Numbered from the stretch's first letter, positions 38,374 to 47,410 are shown. The stretch is DNA of 64,000 nucleotides from Streptomyces sp. CB02056 (GCF_001905545.1 NZ_LIPD01000001.1:62001-126000); one strand, 5' to 3'. Numbers and translations: made by a program. Notes: generated from the sequence alone by a model not told the origin.

Positions 38374-39794
38374 CCGCCAACACCAACCCGTACACCGACC
38401 CCACCGCACGCCGCGCCTTCCTCGACCGGGAGGCGCGGCTGCGCCAACTGCCGCCGACAGAACGTGACTTCGTCCGCCTCGGTGAGATGCCGGACCTGGG
38501 CCGCTGGCTGGAGCAGATCCGTACCACCGGTGGCTGTGCCGAACCGGTCTACCTCGCGGGGCACACCACCATGGTCGACCCCGACACCGGCGAAGTCCTG
38601 CGCCACTACTCGACCGCCACCGAACCCGGTGGCCGGCTCGCCGTCCGCTGCCGCAACCGGCGGGCCTCCCGCTGCGCGCCCTGCTCCCGGGAGCACAGCG
38701 GCGACACCTTCCACCTGGTCCGCTCCGGCCTGGTCGGCGGCAAAGGCGTCCCGGAAACGGTACGGACGCACCCGCGGTTGTTCGTCACCCTGACCGCGCC
38801 GTCGTTCGGGCCGGTGCACCGGGCGGGCGACTGCCACCCGGCTCGGCGTCGACGGTGTGAGCGCGGCGGCTGCCGAGGCTGCGGTCGAACCCACCTGGAG
38901 GCTGACCCGCTCGTCGGGCAACCGCTCTGCGCGGACTGCTACGACTACCCCGGGCACGTCCTGTGGAACGCCATGGCCCCGGCCCTGTGGAAGGCCTTCC
39001 GCGACAACCTGTACCACCACCTCGCCACCGGGGCGGGCGTCGGCCGCTCAGAGGTCCGCACCCTGGTCAGGGTCTCCACCGCCAAGGTCGCCGAGTACCA
39101 GAAGCGTGGCGCCGTCCACTTCCACGCTGTCATCAGACTCGACGGCCCGGATGGTCCCACTACTCCGCCTCCGCCGTGGGCAGCAGAAGACCTCCTGCTG
39201 GAGGCCGTCCGCTCGGCGGCCGCTGCCGTGGCGCTCCCGTGTCCCGACTCGATGGCCTCCGGCGGCGGACGGCTCGGCTTCGGTGCTCAGCTGGATGTGC
39301 ACCTCCTTATAAAGGGAGGTGGCGGGCACATCTCGGACGATGCAGTGGCGGCCTACGTCGCCAAGTACACGAGCAAGAGTGTGGAGGCCGCCGGCGCTGT
39401 CGACCGTCGCATCGAGTCTCTGGCGGAGATACAGGCCCTGCGGGTCAGCCCGCACGTCCGCGCCCTCACCGCCACTGCCTGGCGCCTCGGCGGCCTGCCC
39501 GAACTTCAGCACCTGCGGCTTCGGGCCTGGGCCCACATGCTCGGGTACCGGGGGCACTGCCTGACCAAGACGCGGGCCTACTCCACTACATATGGGCAGC
39601 TCAGAGCCGCCCGCGCCGAGCACGCCTGCGGCCTGTACGCGGACTGGGACGACGGGACCGTGGCCGAAGGCGCCTGGCGCTTTGCCGGAACCGGGCACAC
39701 CCCGGCCGAAGCGCTCGTCGCGGCCGGCATCGCCGAAGACCTCGCCACCAACCGGGAGATCGTCCGCGCGGAGCAGGCAGGGGAGAGACCGTGA
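38370..39794 (+). CDS. Rolling-circle replication initiator (RepSA-like)
   Basis: Predicted 474-residue HUH endonuclease. The metal-binding HUH motif is in RGAVHFHAVIRLD and the catalytic tyrosine is in AAYVAKYTSKS. A cysteine/histidine-rich segment (RRCERGGCRGCGRTH through CADCYDYPG) forms zinc fingers typical of the RepSA group, and another Cys cluster (SRCAPCSREH) precedes it. It would nick the origin to start replication or excised-circle maintenance. ATG 38370 follows CCTGGAG; an upstream in-frame ATG lacks a ribosome binding site. An inverted repeat around TTATAAA (39300-39321) lies inside the gene. Confidence 0.9.
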   Translation: MTANTNPYTDPTARRAFLDREARLRQLPPTERDFVRLGEMPDLGRWLEQIRTTGGCAEPVYLAGHTTMVDPDTGEVLRHYSTATEPGGRLAVRCRNRRASRCAPCSREHSGDTFHLVRSGLVGGKGVPETVRTHPRLFVTLTAPSFGPVHRAGDCHPARRRRCERGGCRGCGRTHLEADPLVGQPLCADCYDYPGHVLWNAMAPALWKAFRDNLYHHLATGAGVGRSEVRTLVRVSTAKVAEYQKRGAVHFHAVIRLDGPDGPTTPPPPWAAEDLLLEAVRSAAAAVALPCPDSMASGGGRLGFGAQLDVHLLIKGGGGHISDDAVAAYVAKYTSKSVEAAGAVDRRIESLAEIQALRVSPHVRALTATAWRLGGLPELQHLRLRAWAHMLGYRGHCLTKTRAYSTTYGQLRAARAEHACGLYADWDDGTVAEGAWRFAGTGHTPAEALVAAGIAEDLATNREIVRAEQAGERP

Positions 39795-39952
39795 CGGCCA
39801 AGCAGGCGGGGGCCGGAGCAGCGGCGAGTCCGTGCGAGGCAGCACCGGCAGCGTTGCGCCCGATGGTGCTCCGGGCCCTGGTCATCGAGAGCGAGATCGT
39901 CATCGTGGACGCCGACGGGCACGAGGAGCCGTACGACTCGGCCAAGCACTGA
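39791..39952 (+). CDS. Small hypothetical protein after rep
   Basis: Predicted 53-residue acidic protein ending VIVDADGHEEPYDSAKH, starting at GTG overlapping the rep stop (GTGA). In related elements an excisionase often sits here, but this protein has no helix-turn-helix. It could be a directionality factor for the serine integrase; this is only a positional guess. Confidence 0.5.
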   Translation: MTAKQAGAGAAASPCEAAPAALRPMVLRALVIESEIVIVDADGHEEPYDSAKH

Positions 39953-39958
39953 CGGTTA

Positions 39959-39987
39959 GCAGCCCCCGCCGTGATGACGGGGGCTGC
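39959..39987. terminator. Bidirectional terminator between rep operon and integrase
   Basis: GCAGCCCCCG pairs perfectly with CGGGGGCTGC around a 9-nt loop, between two convergent genes. Confidence 0.8.
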
Positions 39988-39992
39988 CGCCG

Positions 39993-41606
39993 TCAGAGCT
40001 TGCTCGCGAAGTCGTCCTCCTTCACGATCAGCCGGTCGCGGTAGTCCTTAGGGATCAGGAGCCGCAGTTTGATCGCGGGAGCCCGCTGACCCTGGACCTT
40101 GGTCCGGGTGACCTCGCAGCGGACGCCCACCCTCAGGAGGTCCGCCGCCATGGCCTCGGTACCGCCGTCCTCCCACTGCTGCCGGAACGTCTTCCCGTTG
40201 GTCACGTTCACCCACCGATCCTCGGTGGTCTCGGGGTCGATCTCCCCGAGTTCGGTGATCAGCTTGTCCAGCGTCTGCTCCGCCTGCTCGCGCGTGAACC
40301 TGGTCTTGGCGTATCGGCCGCCGGGCTCCAGTTCCTTCATGTAGTAGGCGATGGACTCCTCAAGCTGCGCCACATGGGCGCGTGCTTCTGCGCCTCGTGC
40401 GTACTCGCGCACCTGCACGGGCTCGTCGCCGAGGACCGACAGCACGTCGAGGACGAGCTTGGCGTTGATCGCGTCGGGGTTGGTGGCGCCCAGGCCACCG
40501 CCCTTGCAGCCCTGGCACCGCAGGTACTCGTACACCCGGTCCTTGATGCGGTTCCGCTGCTCCAACATGTTCGTCTTGCAGTCGACGCAGATGAAGACCC
40601 CGAGGAACCGCGTGGCTCCACCGGGTCGGCGCTGGGGCTGGTTCTTGCTGCGTTTGTCGAGATCCGCTTGGAGCTCGTGGAACTCTTCGTCGGTGAAGAC
40701 AGCCTCCGCGACCCGGATGGGCTTCCCGGCCTTGTCCAGGACGAGCTTGGACCGGCGGGCGCCGCCCTTCTTCTCCTCTTCTACTCGGTAGCCCATCAAG
40801 GCGGGGTTGCGGAGCTGGCGGAGGAGGGTCGTGGCCGTGAGGCCGTCGCTGGCGAGACCCGCGCGCTTGAGCAGCTTGACCATGCGGGTGGCGGAGACGT
40901 CCCGGCGGGCCAAGCGTCGGCACCAGTGCAGGGCCTTGTGGGCGTCGGCATCGATGGCGAGGATGACGTTCCCGTTCTCGTCCTCGGCGGTTGTGTAGCC
41001 GAAGGCCGGCTTGCCGACCAGCCAGGCGGACTGGGTCTTGGCGTAGTCCCAGAGGCTCGCGACCCGGGTGCTCGTGTTGGTGGCCTCGATCTCCGCGATG
41101 CCGCCGATCAGCGTCACCAGGATCTTGCCGACGACCGTGGTCAGGTCGATCGAGTCGTGCTTGGAGACCAGGTTCTTCCCGTACTTCAACGCCCAGTCGA
41201 TCATCGTGTGCAGGTCGGACAGCCGTCGGATGAACCGGTCGAGCTTCCAGAACAGCAGCACGTCGAACTCCGGCGCCCGGTTGTTCAGCCAGTCGCCCAG
41301 CTGCTTCCGCTTCCACGGGGGCACTTTGGTGGCGGACACGTTCAGGTCGCTGGCGACGCCGACCACGCGGCACCCCCGGTTCAGGGCCTCGCGGCGGAGG
41401 TCGAGCTCCTGGCGGACGGGGGAGGTGGTGTCCTCCGTCAGTACGGACAGCCGGACCGAGAGCAGGGCCCGGGGCGCGTCCGCCGGAAGGGCGGCCTCGG
41501 CTCTCATCAGGTCCGCCAGCAGTGCCAGATCTGCGGCGGTCCACTCGGCCTCGACCGTGTACGCCTTCTGCTGCGCGGCGCGTGTCGTACGGGTGCGCTT
41601 CGCCAT
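39993..41606 (-). CDS. Large serine recombinase (integrase)
   Basis: Predicted 537-residue site-specific recombinase. The resolvase domain (~45-190) has the nucleophile Ser54 in VRLSVLTEDTTSP and the conserved FWKLDRFIRR. A recombinase domain follows (~200-300). The zinc ribbon uses CVDC and CQGC near residues 345-375. A coiled coil and C-terminal tail complete the typical layout. It begins 45 bases from the right core site, as expected for a phage-type or element integrase next to its attP. It integrates the element into the 3' end of the radical SAM gene. Confidence 0.95.
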   Translation of the reverse strand: MAKRTRTTRAAQQKAYTVEAEWTAADLALLADLMRAEAALPADAPRALLSVRLSVLTEDTTSPVRQELDLRREALNRGCRVVGVASDLNVSATKVPPWKRKQLGDWLNNRAPEFDVLLFWKLDRFIRRLSDLHTMIDWALKYGKNLVSKHDSIDLTTVVGKILVTLIGGIAEIEATNTSTRVASLWDYAKTQSAWLVGKPAFGYTTAEDENGNVILAIDADAHKALHWCRRLARRDVSATRMVKLLKRAGLASDGLTATTLLRQLRNPALMGYRVEEEKKGGARRSKLVLDKAGKPIRVAEAVFTDEEFHELQADLDKRSKNQPQRRPGGATRFLGVFICVDCKTNMLEQRNRIKDRVYEYLRCQGCKGGGLGATNPDAINAKLVLDVLSVLGDEPVQVREYARGAEARAHVAQLEESIAYYMKELEPGGRYAKTRFTREQAEQTLDKLITELGEIDPETTEDRWVNVTNGKTFRQQWEDGGTEAMAADLLRVGVRCEVTRTKVQGQRAPAIKLRLLIPKDYRDRLIVKEDDFASKL

Positions 41607-41651
41607 GTCGGTGACCCCTTCGACGGTTTTGGGACTGCCTCTATCTAGCCG

Positions 41652-41662
41652 CAGATGGACAC
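41652..41662 (+). repeat. attR core
   Basis: CAGATGGACAC, identical to 27952-27962. Element sequence (with the integrase promoter side) lies to the left; original host sequence lies to the right. Confidence 0.85.
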
Positions 41663-41723
41663 CCAGATCCAGATCGGCCCCACCGGCAAGAAGATGCTCC
41701 CCCTGACAGTCGTCAACAAGTAG
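41652..41723 (+). pseudogene. Displaced original 3' end of the radical SAM gene
   Basis: The 72 bases encode the former C-terminus and TAG stop of the gene now ending at 28038. The encoded peptide reads QMDTQIQIGPTGKKMLPLTV followed by VNK, differing from the replacement at one residue before the end. At the DNA level 54 of 66 bases match 27952-28017, mostly with synonymous changes. Its GC-rich third positions fit the host. It has no start and is not expected to be translated. Confidence 0.9.
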
Positions 41724-41735
41724 CGCACGTCACAC

Positions 41736-41775
41736 CCGCGACCCCCGGCCGGACTGATTCGGCCGGGGGTCGCGG
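41736..41775 (+). terminator. Original terminator of the radical SAM gene
   Basis: CCGCGACCCCCGGCCG pairs perfectly over 16 bp with its complement at 41760-41775, with an 8-nt loop. It starts 12 bases after the displaced stop codon, so the host gene ended here before integration. Confidence 0.85.
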
Positions 41776-41954
41776 CGTGCCGGGGACCGGTGGCTGACCA
41801 GGGGCGGAGCGAGGGGGGTGGCGGGGCGCGTACCCTTTGAGGTGACAGAGTCCGGACAGTGGCGGGAAGACGCCACGCCGGACGGGGACAACTGACTAAG
41901 GACTGAGCGACCCTGGCACGCCGTACGCCCGACGGTCCGCCGCCCGCGCCGACG

Positions 41955-42755
41955 GTGCAGCGGATTCGTCTCCGCTACACCAAGCGCGGCCGGCTCCGCT
42001 TCACCAGCCACCGCGACTTCCAGCGCGCCTTCGAGCGCGCCCTGCGCCGGTCCGCCGTTCCGATGGCCTATTCGGCCGGCTTCACCCCGCACCCGAAGGT
42101 CTCCTACGCGAACGCGGCCCCGACCGGGGTGGCGAGCGAGGCGGAGTACCTGGAGATCGGCTTGGCCGCTGTCCGCGACCCCGAGCAGCTGCGGGCGCAG
42201 CTGGACGAGTCGCTGCCGACGGGCCTGGACGTGATCGACGCGGTCGAGGTGCGGACGCCGAACTTCGTGGAGCGCCTGGAGGCCTCCGAGTGGCTGCTCC
42301 GGCTGGACGGTGTCGAGCCCGACGCGGCCGCCGACGCGGTCGCGCGCTTCCTCGCCGCCGAGCGGGTCGAGGTCGAGCGCCGCACCAAGAACGGCCTGCG
42401 GGTCTTCGACGCGCGGGGCGCGGTGGCGGCGCTGGAAGCCGTCCCGGCCCAGGTCGAGGCCGGTGCGGACGCCGGGGCCGGAACCGACCGCGATGTTCGG
42501 ACCGGCCGTCCCTGTGCGATACTGCGCCTGGTAGTACGACACGCCACACCAGCCGTACGACCCGACGACGTATTGTCCGGTCTCCGTGTGACGGCCGACC
42601 TGGCGCCGCCGGTCCCCGCAGAGGTGACCAGGCTGGCGCAGGGGCCGCTCGACGAGGAGTCCGGCACGGTGACCGACCCGCTGGCGCTCGACCGCGCAGC
42701 GGCCCCGGTCGGCTCGGAGCCGGCAGCAGGGCCGCACGCTACCGCGTCCGCCTAG
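41955..42755 (+). CDS. DUF2344 protein (TIGR03936-like), radical SAM partner
   Basis: Predicted 266-residue protein (280 if a CTG start is used). The N-terminal RIRLRYTKRGRLRFTSHRDF and the AYSAGFTPHPKVSYANA block match the DUF2344 family, which is linked or fused to B12-binding radical SAM proteins and may act on tRNA or translation-related substrates. GTG 41955 has no ribosome binding site. An in-frame CTG at 41913 follows AAGGA and would add LARRTPDGPPPAPT, which resembles homologues as I recall. A -10-like TACCCT at 41831-41836 gives it its own promoter. It was a neighbour of the radical SAM gene before the element came between them. Confidence 0.88.
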   Translation: MQRIRLRYTKRGRLRFTSHRDFQRAFERALRRSAVPMAYSAGFTPHPKVSYANAAPTGVASEAEYLEIGLAAVRDPEQLRAQLDESLPTGLDVIDAVEVRTPNFVERLEASEWLLRLDGVEPDAAADAVARFLAAERVEVERRTKNGLRVFDARGAVAALEAVPAQVEAGADAGAGTDRDVRTGRPCAILRLVVRHATPAVRPDDVLSGLRVTADLAPPVPAEVTRLAQGPLDEESGTVTDPLALDRAAAPVGSEPAAGPHATASA

Positions 42756-42766
42756 CGGGGGGAGGC

Positions 42767-42791
42767 CGGGCCCAGTGCCTCACTGGGCCCG
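42767..42791 (+). terminator. Terminator after the DUF2344 gene
   Basis: CGGGCCCAGTG pairs perfectly with CACTGGGCCCG around a 3-nt loop, 11 bases after the stop codon. Confidence 0.8.
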
Positions 42792-43152
42792 ACGGTCCTC
42801 CAGGGTTCCCGCGGCTCCCCAGGGGAGCGAGCGTCGTCGCAGCGCAGGCCTGCCAACCGGGGCCTGCCGACCAGGAAGGTCGGCCGGTCCGGGACCCCGT
42901 CCGGGAGCCACCCGGGGTTGGGGGACGGCGCAGCTTGGGAAAACCTCAGAAGACTGGTCAGACCAGAAGACTTTCGACACCCCGCCGTGTGCGGGGCGCC
43001 GAGCGAGACTACGAGCCCCTGTGCGGCCTCGCGTCCGCGCGGCGGCACCGTTCCAAGGGTCCGGTCCAGGCATCGTCGTGATGCCGGCCGCCCAGCGGTG
43101 CCGTGCCGTGCCCGGATGCGGAGCCCGGGGGCCTGACGGGAGATCCACCCGC
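42792..43152 (+). promoter_or_regulatory. Long leader of the RNase E/G gene
   Basis: No gene is called here. CAGAAGACT occurs twice (42947-42955 and 42964-42972), flanking the palindrome CTGGTC-A-GACCAG (42954-42966). RNase E genes are often autoregulated through their 5' leader, so this may be a processing or regulatory site. The ribosome binding site GGGAG lies nine bases before the ATG. Confidence 0.45.
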
Positions 43153-46100
43153 ATGCTCGATAACACCGATCCGCAGCAGACTGCGGCCACGGAACAGAAC
43201 GAAACCGCCGCGACCGGTGGTGAGGGCGCGTCCGCCGCGCCGCCGCGCCGTCGCCGCCGCGCGGTGTCCCGCCCGGCGGGTACCCCGCAGGGTGCGGCCG
43301 CCGACGCGGCCGAGACGGTCGTGCCGGCCGAGGCCCCCGCGGCCGCCCCGGCTCCGGCCGTGGAGCCGACGGCCGAGCCGGCCGCCGAGAAGCCCGTCCG
43401 GGCCCGCCGTACCCGTAAGCGCGCCGAGGCCCCGGCCGGGGCGCCGGAGGCCACCCCGATCGTGGTGACCGCGCCGGAGGCCGTCGAGGCCCCGGTGGCC
43501 GAGGCCCCCGTGAAGGCCGCGAAGGCCTCGAAGACCACCAGGGCCGCCAAGGCCGCGAAGGCGGAGACCGCCGAGCCGACGGCCGAGCCGGCCGCCGAGA
43601 AGCCGGTCCGGGCCCGCCGTACCCGCAAGCGCGCCGAGGCGCCCGCCGGTGCCCCCGCAGCCGAGGCCGCGGCCCCCGTCGTCGAGGCGCCGGCCGTCGA
43701 GACCCCCGCCGTGGAGGCCCCCGCCGCCGAGCCGGTGGCCGAGGAGGCCTCGGCCGCTCCGGCCCGCCGCCCCCGCCGCCGTCGCGTGGTCGAGGCCGCG
43801 CCGGTCGTCGAGGCCCCGGTGGCGGAGCCCGCCGCCGAGGAGCCGCAGGCCGAGGAGCCCGCCGTCGTGGAGGAGCCCGAGGAGGAGGCCGTCGAGGCCC
43901 CCGCCGCCGCGCCGGCCGCCCGGCCCGCCGCTGCCGCCCCGGCCGCCGAGGCCGAGCCGCCCCACCGGGTGCGCCGCCGTGCGGTCCGCCCGGCCACCGC
44001 CGTCTTCCAGGCGCCGGTGTTCCAGGAGCCCGCCGCCTTCGTCGCGCCGTCCGCTCAGGCGGCACAGGCCGCGCCGTCCGCTCCGGCGGCGCAGGCCGCT
44101 CCGCAGCAGCCCGCCGCCGCCCCGGCGAAGGCCGAGGCTCCGGCCGCGGCCCCGGTGCAGGCCGGGCGCGAGGAGGAGGACGACGAGTTCGAGTACAGCG
44201 GTGTCGGCCGTCGCCGCCGGGTCCGCACCCGGGTCGAGCCGACCCGTCGCAAGTCGGGCGCCCAGGCTCCGGTGAAGGCCGCCGCGAAGGCCGCCAAGGC
44301 CGCGGCGAAGGCGCCGGTCGCGGCGCCCGTCGTCGAGGTCCCGGTCGTCGAGGCGCCCGCCGTCGAGGCCCCCGCCGCCGGTCCGGAGACCGAGGACGAG
44401 TGGGAGGACGGCCGTCCGTCGCGCCGTCGCCGCCGGGGCGGTCGCCGCCGTCGCCGCGGTGAGGCCGAGGAGTTCGAGGCCGCCGAGGCCGTCGAGACCG
44501 AGCAGTCCGTCGAGGAGTCGGCCGAGGCCGTCGCCGAGGAGGAGGGCGAGGAGGACGACGACCTGGCCGCCGGCCTGTCCTCGTCGCGTCGCCGTCGTCG
44601 CCGTCGCCGCCGCAGCGGTGAGGCCGGCGCCGTCGAGACCGCCGAGACCACCGAGGACGGCGTCCGTACGGTGGTGAAGGTGCGCGAGCCGCGCCGCCGT
44701 TCCACCGAGCCGTCGTTCGACCCGGACGAGGTGCAGTCCATCAAGGGCTCGACCCGTCTGGAGGCCAAGAAGCAGCGCCGCCGCGAGGGCCGCGAGCTGG
44801 GCCGCCGCCGGGTGCCGATCATCACCGAGGCCGAGTTCCTGGCCCGCCGCGAGTCGGTCGAGCGCGTCATGGTGGTGCGCCAGAGCGGCCAGCGGACCCA
44901 GATCGGCGTCCTCGAGGACGGCGTGCTGGTCGAGCACTACGTCAACAAGGAGCAGGCCACCTCGTACGTCGGCAACGTCTACCTGGGCAAGGTCCAGAAC
45001 GTGCTGCCGTCGATGGAGGCCGCCTTCGTCGACATCGGCAAGGGCCGCAACGCGGTGCTGTACGCCGGCGAGGTCAACTTCGGCGCGCTGGGCCACGGCG
45101 GCCCGCGCCGGATCGAGTCGGTGCTGAAGTCCGGCCAGTCCGTGCTGGTGCAGGTCTCCAAGGACCCGATCGGCCACAAGGGCGCCCGCCTGACCAGCCA
45201 GATCTCGCTGCCCGGCCGCTACCTGGTGTACGTGCCCGAGGGCTCGATGACCGGCATCTCGCGCAAGCTCCCGGAGAACGAGCGCGCCCGGCTGAAGCAG
45301 ATCCTCAAGAAGATCGTCCCGGACGACGCGGGCGTCATCGTGCGCACCGCCGCCGAGGGCGCCTCCGAGGAGGAGCTGACCCGCGACGTCCAGCGCCTCC
45401 AGCAGCAGTGGGAGGACATCCAGAAGAAGGCCGCGACCGGCAACGCCCCGGCGCTGCTGTACGGCGAGCCGGACATGACCGTCCGGGTCGTCCGCGACAT
45501 CTTCAACGAGGACTTCACCAAGGTCATCGTCTCCGGCGACGAGGCGTGGAAGACCATCCACGAGTACGTCTCCAACGTGGCCCCGGACCTCGCCGAGCGG
45601 CTCCAGCGGTGGACCTCCGAGGTGGACGTGTTCGCCACCTACCGGATCGACGAGCAGCTGATGAAGGCGCTGGACCGCAAGGTCTGGCTGCCCAGCGGCG
45701 GTTCGCTGGTGATCGACCGCACCGAGGCGATGGTCGTCATCGACGTCAACACCGGGAAGTTCGTCGGCCAGGGCGGCAACCTGGAGGAGACGGTCACCCG
45801 GAACAACATCGAGGCGGCCGAGGAGATCGTGCGCCAGCTGCGGCTGCGCGACCTCGGCGGCATCATCGTGATCGACTTCATCGACATGGTGCTGGAGTCC
45901 AACCGCGACCTGGTGCTGCGCCGCCTGCTGGAGTGCCTGGGCCGGGACCGGACCAAGCACCAGGTGGCCGAGGTCACCTCGCTGGGCCTGGTCCAGATGA
46001 CCCGCAAGCGGGTCGGCCAGGGCCTGCTGGAGTCCTTCTCCGAGCCGTGCGTGCACTGCAACGGCCGCGGCGTGATCGTCCACATGGAGCAGCCGAGCGC

Positions 46101-46848
46101 CCACGTCCACGCCCCCGTGGTGGCGGGCGAGGCCGGTGCGGGCAGCGGCAAGCGCCGTCGCCGGGGCAAGGGCGGCGCGGGCCACGAGGAGCCGCAGGCC
46201 GTCGAGGCCGCGGTGACCGTGGCGGCCGAGCCGGTCGCGGTGGAGGCCTTCGCCGAGCCGGCCGAGCCGGTGCGCGAGGAGATCGAGGGCCAGCTGGCCC
46301 TGGAGGTCCCGGGCGTCGAGGCCCCGGCCGAGGCGGCTCCCGCCGTCCCGGCCCCGGTCGTCGAGGCTCCCGTGGCGGAGGCCCCGGCCGCCGCTCCGGC
46401 GGGCCGTCCGCGCCGCCGCGCGGTGCGCAAGGCGACCGCTCCGGCGGGCTCCCCGGGCACCGCCGAGATCGTGGTGCTCCAGGCCAAGGCCGAGGCGGCG
46501 CTGGAGGCGGCCCTGGAGGCCGCCGCCCCGGCGGTCGCGGAAGCCGCGGCCGAGGCCGTCGCCGAGGCGCCGGGTGAGCCGGTCGTGGCCGCGGTCGTCG
46601 CCGAGGCTCCGGAGGCCGTCGAGGCACCGGAGACCGCCGAGGCCGTCGAGGCCGCCGCCGAGGCTGCGGCCGAGGAGGCGCCGGCGCCGAAGAAGCGGGC
46701 CGCCCGCAAGACCGCCGCGAAGAAGACCGCCGCCAAGAAGACCACCACGGCGGCCAAGAAGACCACCGCCCGCAAGACCGCCACCAAGCGGACGAGCGCG
46801 GCGGCCAAGAAGGCCGCGGCCGCCGAGGGTGATACGGCGTCCGAGTAG
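43153..46848 (+). CDS. rne: Ribonuclease E/G
   Basis: Predicted 1231-residue endoribonuclease of the streptomycete type. Residues 1-560 are Ala/Pro/Glu-rich with Arg-rich patches and include a duplicated segment. The catalytic core (~560-980) has an S1 domain (YVGNVYLGKVQNVLPSMEAA) and the DNase I-like site with aspartates in VVIDVNTGKF (~862) and IVIDFIDM (~906). The zinc-link motif is CVHCNGRG (~965). The tail is acidic and then lysine-rich, like histone H1 (AAKKTAAKKTT). Such tails scaffold degradosome partners. The ATG at 43153 has GGGAG upstream; the frame is open earlier. Confidence 0.95.
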   Translation: MLDNTDPQQTAATEQNETAATGGEGASAAPPRRRRRAVSRPAGTPQGAAADAAETVVPAEAPAAAPAPAVEPTAEPAAEKPVRARRTRKRAEAPAGAPEATPIVVTAPEAVEAPVAEAPVKAAKASKTTRAAKAAKAETAEPTAEPAAEKPVRARRTRKRAEAPAGAPAAEAAAPVVEAPAVETPAVEAPAAEPVAEEASAAPARRPRRRRVVEAAPVVEAPVAEPAAEEPQAEEPAVVEEPEEEAVEAPAAAPAARPAAAAPAAEAEPPHRVRRRAVRPATAVFQAPVFQEPAAFVAPSAQAAQAAPSAPAAQAAPQQPAAAPAKAEAPAAAPVQAGREEEDDEFEYSGVGRRRRVRTRVEPTRRKSGAQAPVKAAAKAAKAAAKAPVAAPVVEVPVVEAPAVEAPAAGPETEDEWEDGRPSRRRRRGGRRRRRGEAEEFEAAEAVETEQSVEESAEAVAEEEGEEDDDLAAGLSSSRRRRRRRRRSGEAGAVETAETTEDGVRTVVKVREPRRRSTEPSFDPDEVQSIKGSTRLEAKKQRRREGRELGRRRVPIITEAEFLARRESVERVMVVRQSGQRTQIGVLEDGVLVEHYVNKEQATSYVGNVYLGKVQNVLPSMEAAFVDIGKGRNAVLYAGEVNFGALGHGGPRRIESVLKSGQSVLVQVSKDPIGHKGARLTSQISLPGRYLVYVPEGSMTGISRKLPENERARLKQILKKIVPDDAGVIVRTAAEGASEEELTRDVQRLQQQWEDIQKKAATGNAPALLYGEPDMTVRVVRDIFNEDFTKVIVSGDEAWKTIHEYVSNVAPDLAERLQRWTSEVDVFATYRIDEQLMKALDRKVWLPSGGSLVIDRTEAMVVIDVNTGKFVGQGGNLEETVTRNNIEAAEEIVRQLRLRDLGGIIVIDFIDMVLESNRDLVLRRLLECLGRDRTKHQVAEVTSLGLVQMTRKRVGQGLLESFSEPCVHCNGRGVIVHMEQPSAHVHAPVVAGEAGAGSGKRRRRGKGGAGHEEPQAVEAAVTVAAEPVAVEAFAEPAEPVREEIEGQLALEVPGVEAPAEAAPAVPAPVVEAPVAEAPAAAPAGRPRRRAVRKATAPAGSPGTAEIVVLQAKAEAALEAALEAAAPAVAEAAAEAVAEAPGEPVVAAVVAEAPEAVEAPETAEAVEAAAEAAAEEAPAPKKRAARKTAAKKTAAKKTTTAAKKTTARKTATKRTSAAAKKAAAAEGDTASE
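43363..43656 (+). repeat. Direct repeat inside the RNase E/G N-terminal region
   Basis: Two copies of about 84 bases (43363-43446 and 43573-43656), 210 bases apart, both encode EPTAEPAAEKPVRARRTRKR followed by AEAPAGAP. This indicates an internal in-frame duplication of a basic RNA-binding-like patch. Confidence 0.75.
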
Positions 46849-46857
46849 TGCCCACGC

Positions 46858-46885
46858 CCCGGGGCGGGAGTGATCCCGCCCCGGG
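46858..46885 (+). terminator. Terminator after rne
   Basis: CCCGGGGCGGGA pairs with TCCCGCCCCGGG (46874-46885) around GTGA, 10 bases after the stop. Confidence 0.75.
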
Positions 46886-47078
46886 CCGTACGGGCCGGTT
46901 TGCCCCCCGGGCGGCCGGTCCGTATTCTTGACCATCGGCGTGTCTACGCCATTGCTCCCGAGCACATCACCTTCCCGAGGTCACCGCGTTCGCGCGGAGG
47001 GCCGGGGAGAGGCTCCTGTGTCCGTACCCAGGTGGCTGGCGTCGGGGGTTCCGACCGAGCAAGGAAAGCAGGTACCGC

Positions 47079-47396
47079 ATGTACGCGATCGTTCGCGCAG
47101 GCGGCCGCCAGCACAAGGTCGCCGTCGGCGACGTGCTGGAGATCGACCGTATCGAGGCCAAGCCGGGTGACTCGGTCGAGCTCTCGACCATCCTCGTCGT
47201 CGACGGTGACGCTGTCACCTCCGACCCGTGGGTCCTGGCCGGCGTGAAGGCTCACGCCGAGGTGGTCGACCAGACCAAGGGTGACAAGATCGTCATCCTG
47301 CGTTACAAGAACAAGACCGGCTACCGCCGCCGTCAGGGTCACCGTCAGCAGCACACCGCGGTGCGCATCACCAGCATCGACTCGGTCAGCAAGTAA
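47079..47396 (+). CDS. rplU: 50S ribosomal protein L21
   Basis: Predicted 105-residue ribosomal protein starting [18 protein letters not shown], the L21 signature, with the C-terminal [19 protein letters not shown] RNA-binding stretch. It is followed 14 bases later by rpmA in the usual L21-L27 operon. A possible -35 TTGACC lies at 46926-46931. Its leader of about 130 nt may carry autoregulation, not resolved here. Confidence 0.97.
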   Translation: MYAIVRAGGRQHKVAVGDVLEIDRIEAKPGDSVELSTILVVDGDAVTSDPWVLAGVKAHAEVVDQTKGDKIVILRYKNKTGYRRRQGHRQQHTAVRITSIDSVSK

Positions 47397-47410
47397 GGGG
47401 ATAGCGAAAA

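Noticed and set aside
42954..42966. DasR site in the rne leader
   Set aside because: The half-sites are right but the centre has one base too few, and there is no link between rne and aminosugar use; reported only as an unexplained palindrome.
43009..46965. Very long open frame on the minus strand opposite rne
   Set aside because: It is a consequence of GC-rich codon use on the other strand; rne has clear domains and catalytic residues.
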